Assembly: GCF_019720915.1 (NCBI RefSeq) | Contig: NZ_JAHKSI010000001.1 | Coordinates: 992,001-1,056,000, forward strand | Reading direction: 5' to 3' | Length of the DNA: 64,000 bases | From: Alkalihalobacillus sp. TS-13 | Lineage (GTDB): Bacteria; Bacillota; Bacilli; Bacillales; Fictibacillaceae | Shown: positions 18,203 to 25,775 of the stretch, piece after piece | Layout of the letters: each line of letters begins with the position of its first letter | How positions within the stretch are numbered: position 1 is the stretch's first letter | Notes under the pieces: generated by a model | What the model saw: the letters and a program-made list of their open reading frames with translations, nothing else | Told to the model about the DNA's origin: nothing | Databases searched by the model: none | Program-made: the position numbers and the translations under genes

Positions 18203-19846
18203 TTATGATGTTGCATACGGCTTATCTCTTTCCTCAGGCATCTTCAACGGCATCGGCTCACACAGTTTTCTCGTTAACTTTGAAACTACGAAAATCGTAA
18301 TGAGACCAGATACCATCGCTAATGTTCTAAACGGGAAGAGGACAACGCCGTCTTCTATCATCGGATACGGAATCCAAGTAGGCAGGTGCAAGACAGGTTC
18401 GCCTCCACCTATCCGAAGGATTAGTGAAACGATAAATCCAGCGATGGCGCCATATTTGTTCGCTCCTTTGAAGAAGAGAGCCATCGTAAGCTGCGGGAAC
18501 AATATGACATAGACCAAATCTGCGCATAGATACCATAATGCATAGACACTCTTGACATTCAAAGCAATGATTGTTGCAGCGATACCGACCATGATGATCG
18601 AACGTTTGATGATCTTCTTCAGGTCCTCACCAGTCGCTTTTGGCTTGATCAATGGACGATATACATTCCATGCAGCCATACTGGATGCTGAAAGGATGGA
18701 TGAGTCCATCGAGGACATGACGGCTGCAGCAATCGCGCCAAGACCGATCGCCCCGATCACTTCAGGTGTCAAGAAGTTCAAGACATATGGTAAAACCATC
18801 GCAGCATTTTCCGGTTCACTAGCACCAAAACTCGCCCAATCAGCGTTAAGTCCGATCATACCAATGAATACCGCTGGGATAGCAGCTATGATACAAATGA
18901 ACCCTGCTGAAATGGAAAGCCACATGGCTGTTTTTTCTGTTTTAGCTGAAAGAACGCGTTGAAAGTAGACTTGCCATGGAATCCCTCCGAACACAAGCAG
19001 CAACGCATAATCCCACCAGTTCCAATACCAATTGCCCCAGGCTGGGTCTGTCCACCCATTCAATGGTGGAAAGAGACTGAAATAACCCGCCATTTCTTCT
19101 TTATAATTGGCAACTGTATCAGTGAATCCGCCAACATTCCCGAAAGCAAATGGGACGACGACGAAAAGCCCGATCATGATGAATAACATTTGGATGACAT
19201 CTGTTAAAGCGACAGACCACATACCGCCGACTACTGTGTAAGCGATCGCGATGGCAGCTGAAAGGATGATGGACGTTTTGAAATCAAGTCCCAAAATCGT
19301 ACCGAAAGTCGTGCCAAGAGCCGTAAGTATCGCTCCACTCCAGAAGATTTCTCCAAGTAACGCCGGAATATATAAGAGTCCTGCAGTTTTCTTACCGAAT
19401 CTCATTTCAATCGGATCGAGCATGGTCATGAATTGATAACGTCTCATTTTACGGGCATAAAAAATACCGCCGATAATCAGACTCAACGCATACCCCCATG
19501 GTGCCTGAACCCATACGAGTCCATCGGAATAGGTGAATTCAGCGGTACCAGCTATATAACCGCCGCCTACCCACGTCGCGGCCATTGTGAACATTGCAAT
19601 CCAAAGCGGCATCGACCGTTTTGCGATCATCATGTCTGAAATGGAATCCGATTTCTTTTTCGCAAGGACAGCACCTATATAATAGACGATTCCATAAAAG
19701 ATCAGCATGGAAATGAAGCCGCCCCAATTGATGCCATCGTTCGTTGCGATGATATAAATGAAAGCTGCTACGACAAATCCGATAAAAATCCACATGTTAC
19801 GTTTCGAGTTTGTTTGTTCTGTTGTTTGCTGTGTCAAAACGAGCAT
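18203..19846 (-). CDS. CHT1-like sodium/choline symporter (SSF family)
   Basis: 547 aa from ATG 19846; a TTG three codons later is better spaced from GGAGGAG, so the exact start is uncertain. About 13 membrane helices. From recalled comparison with the animal high-affinity choline transporter CHT1 (SLC5A7), several blocks are nearly the same: TMAATWVGGGYIAGTAE, QAPWGYALSLIIGGIF, TMLDPIEMRFGKK, IPALLGEIFW, FGGIPWQVYFQRVLSA and AAVMSSMDSSILSASSM. It should bring in choline with Na+. It sits directly downstream of gbsR on the same strand and next to gbsAB, which oxidises choline, so the context supports the substrate. The usual Bacillus choline importers are OpuB/OpuC ABC or BCCT types, so this is a different solution. 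Confidence 0.85.
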   Translation of the reverse strand: MLVLTQQTTEQTNSKRNMWIFIGFVVAAFIYIIATNDGINWGGFISMLIFYGIVYYIGAVLAKKKSDSISDMMIAKRSMPLWIAMFTMAATWVGGGYIAGTAEFTYSDGLVWVQAPWGYALSLIIGGIFYARKMRRYQFMTMLDPIEMRFGKKTAGLLYIPALLGEIFWSGAILTALGTTFGTILGLDFKTSIILSAAIAIAYTVVGGMWSVALTDVIQMLFIMIGLFVVVPFAFGNVGGFTDTVANYKEEMAGYFSLFPPLNGWTDPAWGNWYWNWWDYALLLVFGGIPWQVYFQRVLSAKTEKTAMWLSISAGFICIIAAIPAVFIGMIGLNADWASFGASEPENAAMVLPYVLNFLTPEVIGAIGLGAIAAAVMSSMDSSILSASSMAAWNVYRPLIKPKATGEDLKKIIKRSIIMVGIAATIIALNVKSVYALWYLCADLVYVILFPQLTMALFFKGANKYGAIAGFIVSLILRIGGGEPVLHLPTWIPYPMIEDGVVLFPFRTLAMVSGLITIFVVSKLTRKLCEPMPLKMPEERDKPYATS

Positions 19847-19961
19847 CTCCTCCTGTTGTATAATTCTATCAGTTTTATCATAAAAGTAAGTTCGATTCCC
19901 TGTAATCAGGGATTCAAACAGACTTTTCAGCTTCACCTCCTTCAATAGGATATATTTGATT

Positions 19962-20516
19962 TTATTCCTCGTCCATATCGGGAATAGGTACGAGAGCGAA
20001 TATCTCTCCTGAGCGGAAGTTTTTTACGAGATCAGATAACCAGAAGTAATATTTTTTTGACTCTCTCAAAAGTGAGAGGCTATATTCAGCTTCCTCTCGT
20101 ACTTCTACATCTAAATCAGGTTGAGATAGAAGGACTTTGATTTCCTTGCGGGTCTCTTCAATCGCATCGAGGTTTATTTTCACCTCACGCTCCCACATCT
20201 TACAAAAATATTGGATAAACAGTTTGAAGAAATCCTTTTCAGATACGAATTGATCTCTACGGGAACCTTTCACCCACGTTTTTTTAATCATATCGATTTC
20301 CTGTAACGATTTGACCGCCGTACTCATACTAGGCTTACTCATTCCCAATTCATCTTTCATTTCATCCAACGACATTGATTTGTTCCGGAAATACATCGTT
20401 CCATAGAGTTTCCCGACAGAGGGAGTCACTCCATAAAGATCCATCGTTTCTGCAATGGAACGGACAACGTTGTTCCGAGCGTTTTCTAATACTTCCAACT
20501 GCTTTTCCTTGTCCAC
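19962..20516 (-). CDS. gbsR: Choline-responsive repressor GbsR
   Basis: 184 aa, GTG start with AGGG(TGA) upstream. Winged helix protein of the GbsR/MarR-like group: RNNVVRSIAETMDLYGVTPS (14-33), GTMYFRNKSMSLDEMKDELG and SKPSMSTAVKSLQEIDMI (recognition helix). In B. subtilis GbsR represses gbsAB and opuB and is released by choline. Here it is divergent from gbsA and upstream of the CHT1-like gene; a 115-base gap separates the two but no terminator is visible, so they may be cotranscribed. Confidence 0.95.
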   Translation of the reverse strand: MDKEKQLEVLENARNNVVRSIAETMDLYGVTPSVGKLYGTMYFRNKSMSLDEMKDELGMSKPSMSTAVKSLQEIDMIKKTWVKGSRRDQFVSEKDFFKLFIQYFCKMWEREVKINLDAIEETRKEIKVLLSQPDLDVEVREEAEYSLSLLRESKKYYFWLSDLVKNFRSGEIFALVPIPDMDEE

Positions 20517-20559
20517 TAGATCACCCTTTAAATGAAAAGTTTGATAAAGTCCGTAAAAA

Positions 20560-20580
20560 ACGTTAAATATAAATTTTACA
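20560..20580. promoter_or_regulatory. Candidate GbsR operator, gbsR side
   Basis: AACGTTAAATATAAATTTTAC contains the imperfect dyad GTTAAAT-N4-ATTTTAC, 44 bases upstream of the gbsR start; 19 of 21 bases equal the site before gbsA. Confidence 0.7.
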
Positions 20581-20786
20581 TAGATTATGATACAGGTCTC
20601 AGAGATAAAGTCAACTGACTGAACATCATTTTCCTGGGAAGATTGCCAGTCAAAATTTTTTTTGTGAAAGGATATTACGATAGCCTACTTATATATAGAA
20701 AATCCACTTCCTAAAAAATCGGGATTTTTCTTAAGCATTTGCATTTGCATCAAAAAATAATCTCTGTTAGCATTAAAAATGTTCAA

Positions 20787-20807
20787 AACGTTAAATAAAA
20801 ATTTAAC
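20787..20807. promoter_or_regulatory. Candidate GbsR operator, gbsA side
   Basis: AACGTTAAATAAAAATTTAAC contains the perfect dyad GTTAAAT-AAAA-ATTTAAC, 23 bases before the gbsA ATG, where a bound repressor would block transcript elongation or initiation. Confidence 0.75.
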
Positions 20808-20829
20808 AAATTAAATGAGGAGGGATTCC

Positions 20830-22305
20830 ATGAAACGACAACAGATGTTTATAAACGGAAAGTGGATTGATTCCGAATCTGGAGAAACAAGAGAAATCAT
20901 TAATCCTTTCAATCAGGAAGTCGTCGCGTTGGTCACTGATGGTAATCGTCGAGACGCGGTCAAGGCAATTGAAGCGGCACGTGTTGCATTTGATGAAGGT
21001 AAGTGGGCATCTACCCCTGCCAACGAACGCGGCTATAAGTTGTTCCAGATCGCTGAAGAAATCCAGGAACAGAAAGATGAACTTGCTCGATTAGAAAGTC
21101 TTGATACTGGTAAGACGTTGACGGAAAGTCTTGCAGATATGGATGATATTACAGAAGTCTTCCGTTATTTCGCAGGATTAGCAGATAAAGATGGCGGAGA
21201 GGTCATTGAATCGCCAATCCCGGACTCTTCTAGTAAAGTTGTTCGCGAACCTGTCGGTGTATGTTCGCAAATTTCACCTTGGAACTATCCTTTGTTACAA
21301 GCTTCATGGAAAATCGCACCTGCACTAGCCGCAGGGAACACGATCGTTATGAAGCCGAGTGAAATCACACCACTCACTACGATCAAGATCACTGAAATCA
21401 TGGAAGAAGTCGGTTTTCCAAACGGGGTCGTCAATCTCGTACTCGGTGCTGGAGTGACAGTCGGACAAGAAATGGCTGAAAACCATGATGTCGATCTTGT
21501 CTCGTTCACTGGTGGAATTGAAACAGGGCGCAAGATCATGAATGCAGCGTCCGGCAATATGAAAAAACTTGCATTCGAGCTTGGCGGGAAGAACCCGAAC
21601 ATCGTATTTGCTGACGCAGATTTCGATATTGCGGTAGACCAGGCACTTAACGCAGTATATTTTCACGCGGGACAAGTATGCTCCGCAGGTTCAAGACTCT
21701 TGGTCGAGGATTCGATTCATGACAAATTTGTCGATGCTCTCGTGGAACGTGCAGCAAAAATCAGACTGGGCAATGGGTTTGATGAAGCGACTGAATCTGG
21801 ACCACTAATTTCTGCCGAACACCGGGCAAAAGTTGAAAAGTATGTTGAAATCGGTAAAGAAGAAGGCGCGAAGCTGGTTGTCGGAGGACAACGCCCAGAG
21901 AATCCTGAATTGCAAGATGGATTCTTTTACTTGCCGACTATCTTTACCGAATGTGAAAACGATATGCGAATTGTCCAGGAAGAGATTTTTGGTCCAGTAC
22001 TGACTGTAGAACGTTTCAAAACAGAAGAAGAAGTGGTCAAGCGTGCAAACAGTACGACTTACGGTCTTGCAGGGGCAGTCTTTACGACGGATTCGAAAAA
22101 GGCTGAACGTGTTGCAAGCAAGCTTCGTCTCGGTACAGTATGGATCAACGATTTCCACCCATACTTCGCACAGGCACCATGGGGTGGATACAAGCAATCC
22201 GGTATCGGTCGAGAACTCGGAAAACAAGGATTAGAAGAATATACAGAAGTGAAACACATCTTCGAAAACCATAACCCAGAACCAATCAACTGGTTCAAAG
22301 GATAG
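20830..22305 (+). CDS. gbsA: Betaine aldehyde dehydrogenase
   Basis: 491 aa. ATG 20830 is preferred over an upstream in-frame codon because GAGGAGGG lies 5-11 bases before it. Aldehyde dehydrogenase fold with catalytic Cys in FHAGQVCSAGSR, general base Glu in ELGGKNPN and the NAD-binding SFTGGIETGRK. Oxidises glycine betaine aldehyde to glycine betaine with NAD+ in the cytoplasm, the second step of choline conversion into the compatible solute. Followed by gbsB after a structured 215-base gap; together they form the GbsR-controlled gbsAB operon. Confidence 0.97.
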   Translation: MKRQQMFINGKWIDSESGETREIINPFNQEVVALVTDGNRRDAVKAIEAARVAFDEGKWASTPANERGYKLFQIAEEIQEQKDELARLESLDTGKTLTESLADMDDITEVFRYFAGLADKDGGEVIESPIPDSSSKVVREPVGVCSQISPWNYPLLQASWKIAPALAAGNTIVMKPSEITPLTTIKITEIMEEVGFPNGVVNLVLGAGVTVGQEMAENHDVDLVSFTGGIETGRKIMNAASGNMKKLAFELGGKNPNIVFADADFDIAVDQALNAVYFHAGQVCSAGSRLLVEDSIHDKFVDALVERAAKIRLGNGFDEATESGPLISAEHRAKVEKYVEIGKEEGAKLVVGGQRPENPELQDGFFYLPTIFTECENDMRIVQEEIFGPVLTVERFKTEEEVVKRANSTTYGLAGAVFTTDSKKAERVASKLRLGTVWINDFHPYFAQAPWGGYKQSGIGRELGKQGLEEYTEVKHIFENHNPEPINWFKG

Positions 22306-22323
22306 AATGAAAGCTGAAGAATC

Positions 22324-22435
22324 CTGTTAGCCACGAAAGGTACTGGAAGTCCAACGAGGAGGCTAGTTCCCGTCGCAGGTGGACTGAAGTGCACCGAGTG
22401 GCTGGGTTCTGAAGCTAGAAAGATAAACCTAACAG
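22324..22435 (+). other. Nested inverted repeats in the gbsA-gbsB gap (candidate structured RNA)
   Basis: Three nested complementary pairs: CTGTTAG (22324-22330) with CTAACAG (22429-22435), AGCCAC (22329-22334) with GTGGCT (22398-22403), and AGTCCA (22348-22353) with TGGACT (22380-22385). No T tract follows, so it is not a simple terminator. It could be an mRNA processing or stability element, or a mobile palindromic repeat. Confidence 0.5.
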
Positions 22436-22520
22436 ATTATCACGAGAAGTGAACAGATTATCCCTAGGATAACAGAACTATAGACTTGACCTGATATGAA
22501 AATTGAGGAGGAATTTAATC

Positions 22521-23729
22521 ATGGCATTAAATATGAACATTGAACACATGAACAACTTTCACACTTTCGAAATTCCAACAGTCATCAAGCACGGAATCGG
22601 TGCAATCAAGCATGGTGGGGAAGAAGTGAAGAACCTTGGCGTTTCAAAAGTATTGCTTGTTACAGACCCTGGTATCTACTCTGCTGGTGTGACGAAGCCG
22701 GTTACAGATTCTCTAGAAGCTGCTGGTATCGAAATTGTCGTATTCAATAAAGTAGAGCCGAACCCTCCAGTACGAATCGTGAACGAAGGTTCGAAAGTCT
22801 TCACGGAAGAAGGCTGTGACGGATTGGTTGCAGTCGGTGGAGGAAGCTCGATGGATACAGCGAAGGCGATCGGTGTTGAAGTCGTACAAGGTGAATCTGT
22901 CCTTGCGTATGAAGCGGCAGAAGGGAAGAAGCCTTTAACAAAACGAATCCCACCACTGACTACGATTCCGACAACTGCTGGAACTGGTTCAGAAGTAACG
23001 CAATGGGCAGTCATCACAGATGAAGATCGCGAATTCAAGTTCAACACGGGTGGACCACTGATTGCAGCGCACATGACGATCATCGACCCAGAATTGCATA
23101 TTTCTATGCCTCCGCATGTAACAGCAATGACTGGTGTAGATGCTCTATCTCACGCAATCGAGTGCTACACCATGCACTATGCACAACCAATTACGGATGC
23201 AGTCGCACTTCTCGCAATCGAGTATGTAGCAACTTATATCCGTCGTGCATATGCAAACCCTGAAGACGTGGAAGCACGTTACGGTATGGCACAAGCGGCA
23301 ATGCTTGCAGGTCTTTCTTACGGAAGTGAATCTGCAGGTGCAGCGCACGCAATGGCGCAAACACTTGGTGGAATCGTACCCGTAGCACACGGTCAATGTG
23401 TAGCGACAATGCTTGGACCAGTTATGGAATACAACTGGAAAGGGAACCCAGCGAAGTTCGCACGTATTGCAAAGGCAATGGGCGTGAATACACACGGCAT
23501 GACTGAAAACGAAGCAGCGAAAGCAGCCGTCAACGAAGTTTACAAGCTAGTAGAAGAAATGGACATTCCAACATTGAAAGAGCAAGGTGTACCAGAGGAC
23601 ATGATCTCACGCCTCGCGAAAGAAGCCATGAAAGATCCACAAACAATCGGTAATCCGCGTAAGCTGAACGAAGAAAGCTACAAGTGGATTTACAACCGCT
23701 GCTACGACCTAACTCCGAAAACAGTTTAA
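22521..23729 (+). CDS. gbsB: Choline dehydrogenase, type III alcohol dehydrogenase GbsB
   Basis: 402 aa; ATG 22521 with GAGGAGG at 22505-22511. Iron-containing alcohol dehydrogenase family: GGGSSMDTAKAIG (NAD-binding), TTIPTTAGTGSEVT and the metal site region HVTAMTGVDALSHAIE ... HGQCVATML. Oxidises choline to glycine betaine aldehyde, the first step of glycine betaine synthesis. Cotranscribed with gbsA and ends at a terminator. Confidence 0.97.
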   Translation: MALNMNIEHMNNFHTFEIPTVIKHGIGAIKHGGEEVKNLGVSKVLLVTDPGIYSAGVTKPVTDSLEAAGIEIVVFNKVEPNPPVRIVNEGSKVFTEEGCDGLVAVGGGSSMDTAKAIGVEVVQGESVLAYEAAEGKKPLTKRIPPLTTIPTTAGTGSEVTQWAVITDEDREFKFNTGGPLIAAHMTIIDPELHISMPPHVTAMTGVDALSHAIECYTMHYAQPITDAVALLAIEYVATYIRRAYANPEDVEARYGMAQAAMLAGLSYGSESAGAAHAMAQTLGGIVPVAHGQCVATMLGPVMEYNWKGNPAKFARIAKAMGVNTHGMTENEAAKAAVNEVYKLVEEMDIPTLKEQGVPEDMISRLAKEAMKDPQTIGNPRKLNEESYKWIYNRCYDLTPKTV

Positions 23730-23739
23730 TAGAAATGAA

Positions 23740-23775
23740 AAAAGACTTGCGTCCGTAGCGGCGCAAGTCTTTATA
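23740..23775 (+). terminator. gbsAB terminator
   Basis: AAGACTTGCG / CGCAAGTCTT perfect 10-bp stem, T-rich tail. Confidence 0.93.
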
Positions 23776-23784
23776 TATGTATTT

Positions 23785-23881
23785 TGGCGGGACTGTGTGG
23801 GAATCGAACCCACCGGAGACGGCACGCGCCTCCCTCAGGGTTTTGAAGACCCAGGCACTCACCAGATGTACAACCAGCCCC
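23785..23881 (-). tRNA. selC: tRNA-Sec (anticodon UCA)
   Basis: 97-base minus-strand tRNA. Acceptor GGGGCTG pairs with CAGTCCC, then discriminator G and an encoded CCA (23785-23787). The anticodon stem-loop is CTGGGTCTTCAAAACCC with TCA in the loop. A long variable arm (GAGGGAGGCGCGTGCCGTCTCC) and the T arm GTGGGTTCGATTCCCAC complete a tRNA of the long bacterial Sec type. It delivers selenocysteine to UGA codons with SelB after conversion of Ser to Sec by SelA. It converges with gbsB. Confidence 0.96.
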
Positions 23882-24204
23882 ATCTTTCTCACAGGAATTA
23901 ATTATATAGAGACTTCGACAAAATATCAAATCCTATGTTTTTTTCTTGTAATCAGTAACAAAAAACATTGCGGACTATAGTCACCATTTGTCGAAATGAC
24001 GATTTTTATAGATGCACATGATTGATAAAAATCATTTGCCCTAAGCAACAGCTGGTAGGGGAGGGGAAGATACATTGAAACGTAAATTGTTCTTCATATA
24101 GGAACTATATTTCATAGATTCATACACTAAAAATAAGATGTTCGACTAAAAGTTCAGTTTTAAGATAGCTATACCTTTTCAACTTCTTAATCAGAAATTG
24201 ATTT
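23882..24204. other. Intergenic stretch upstream of tRNA-Sec
   Basis: No gene seen. It should hold the tRNA-Sec promoter on the minus strand. It contains a separated inverted pair TTCGACAA (23914-23921) and TTGTCGAA (23988-23995), which look like Spo0A boxes but are not next to any gene expected to need them. Confidence 0.5.
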
Positions 24205-24549
24205 CAAGCGAAATTCGCGACACCCCTGCGGGAAAAGCGAGCCAGGCAAGACCCCGCAGCGAATTAAGGATCTTCGACTAACAACCACCACGTCCTGTGG
24301 AAGTGAGTGAGGAGGCTCACGGAAGTAGGAAATTGCAAAGAAGTGATGTCTAGCTTAGCGACTATTCACTTGGATCACTTCAAACTTCCTGCGGCGGTTG
24401 ACACATTGATTGACATCCTAATGAGTAAGCCTACGCAGAACCAAGTCATTGTTTGGTTCGATCCTCCTTGTCCTTTTTCCAGTGACCTGCGTGACTAATC
24501 GGGTCGCTTCCGCTTTTCATATGCCCGCGGAAAGGGAGTGAATTTCGTA
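24205..24549 (+). repeat. Interspersed repeat, copy C (long form)
   Basis: AAGCGAAATTCGCGACACCC to CGGAAAGGGAGTGAATTTCG. Like copy A it has the extra GAATTAAGGATCTTCGACTA and CCACGTCCTGTGG blocks after the first conserved part. Confidence 0.92.
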
Positions 24550-24680
24550 GAAATCAATAAATGAATTATTAAATCATCAATGAATAATTCACTTAACTTT
24601 GTTAATCTGGAGACCGATATAAATTATGCCGCTTTATGTCGAAAAGCGAACAGAATTTGTGTAACAATTCTGAAATATAG

Positions 24681-24902
24681 TTATCCCCAATCCGGTGAGT
24701 TATCCACGAAAGAACAAATCGTCTCAAAAACACCAATAAATGTAATGATTTCCCATGTAACGAAAATGTTACAAAATTATCCCCAGTTGTCCAGAGTTTT
24801 CCACTGTTTATCTTCTGTATCAAAATCTAAATATTTTGATACGAAAAATCCCTTTGTCACACTTGAAATAAAGTTATCCCCAGTTATCCCCAGTTATCCA
24901 CT
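24681..24902 (+). promoter_or_regulatory. Cluster of DnaA-box-like 9-mers
   Basis: Same-strand matches to TTATCCACA with one mismatch: TTATCCCCA at 24681, 24777, 24874 and 24884; TTATCCACG at 24700; TTATCCACT at 24894; a weaker TTTTCCACT lies at 24797. The last three are in tandem exactly 10 bases apart. Such clusters elsewhere on Bacillus chromosomes titrate DnaA; here they lie between repeat copy C and a recombinase gene. Binding is not shown. Confidence 0.6.
24817..24842. repeat. Perfect 10-bp inverted repeat inside the DnaA-box cluster
   Basis: GTATCAAAAT, six-base spacer CTAAAT, ATTTTGATAC. No T tail, so unlikely a terminator; the symmetry suggests a dimeric protein site. Confidence 0.6.
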
Positions 24903-25085
24903 ACTCTTAATTTTGTATCGTCAACTATCTTTTATGAAACATTTATAGGCACAAAGAACTATTATCGATAATGTATATCAAAAATATATCTCATTTACAC
25001 GTTGTAATGATACATAATTATGAAACACAGCCGTTTTGTTATATCATAGAGATAACATAATCGATGATTTGAAAGGAGCAGAGGT

Positions 25086-25658
25086 ATGGCGACGCTTGGG
25101 TACGCAAGAGTAGCAGCACGTAATGATGCGCTTGGGGAACAGGTGAAGGTGCTCGAGGAGTACGGATGTGACAAGTTATTCACCGACGATCGTGCAAATA
25201 ATAAAATTGAACGATCTGGATTGAAGGCGATGCTCGATTATGCAAGGGAAGGCGATATCGTGGTTGTCATGAAGTTGGATCGTCTCGCTAGGAGTATCCA
25301 GGATCTCCAATCCATAACGGACGAATTGAAAGAACGTGGAATCGATTTGATTTCACTTACACAAAACATTGATACTGCTTCAGGAAATGGAGAGTCTGTT
25401 TTCAACTGGATTGATATATTTGCTGATTTCGAACGGGAAGTGCATAGTGAACGGATTAGGTCAGGGATTGATAACGCACGTGAAAAAGGCGTGAAGCTTG
25501 GGAGATCTGAAATGAATATCGATCTTAAAGAAAAAGCGTATGAAATGTATTGTACCGGTGATTATACGATGCGTGACATTGTAAAGGAAACAGATATGAG
25601 CAGAGCGACCATCTACAGATATATTGAAAAAAAGAAAGCAGCCGAAAAGATGGTCTAG
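25086..25658 (+). CDS. Hin-like serine recombinase lacking the catalytic serine
   Basis: 190 aa, AAAGGAGCAGAGGT ribosome site. Resolvase/invertase domain starts MATLGYARVAARNDALG: the usual RVST nucleophile position is Ala10, confirmed by the codons GTA GCA GCA. Arg8, the KLDRLARS arginines and the FEREVHSERIRSG helix are kept. The C-terminus has a helix-turn-helix (MRDIVKETDMSRATIYRYI). With only the nucleophile lost, it could bind DNA and dimerise but not cut it. It lies just downstream of the DnaA-box cluster and 117 bases before selB. Confidence 0.88.
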   Translation: MATLGYARVAARNDALGEQVKVLEEYGCDKLFTDDRANNKIERSGLKAMLDYAREGDIVVVMKLDRLARSIQDLQSITDELKERGIDLISLTQNIDTASGNGESVFNWIDIFADFEREVHSERIRSGIDNAREKGVKLGRSEMNIDLKEKAYEMYCTGDYTMRDIVKETDMSRATIYRYIEKKKAAEKMV

Positions 25659-25775
25659 TTTATTTCTTTACACGCTGTATTCCGGAGTAACTCAATCAGA
25701 ACAAGAGGAAATTCTTGCTTCTCTACCCTTGAGTCGATAAAGTAGAATAAGAATCTATAGCAGTAGGTGAATTGC

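Noticed and set aside
23914-23995. Pair of Spo0A-box-like octamers (TTCGACAA and TTGTCGAA)
   Set aside because: They are between tRNA-Sec and a repeat, with no sporulation gene to control; two 8-mers can occur by chance.
24580-24948. 122-codon plus-strand frame across the DnaA-box-like cluster
   Set aside because: No ribosome site, no family-like pattern, and the frame consists mainly of the TTATCCCC repeats and palindrome, which explain the sequence better.
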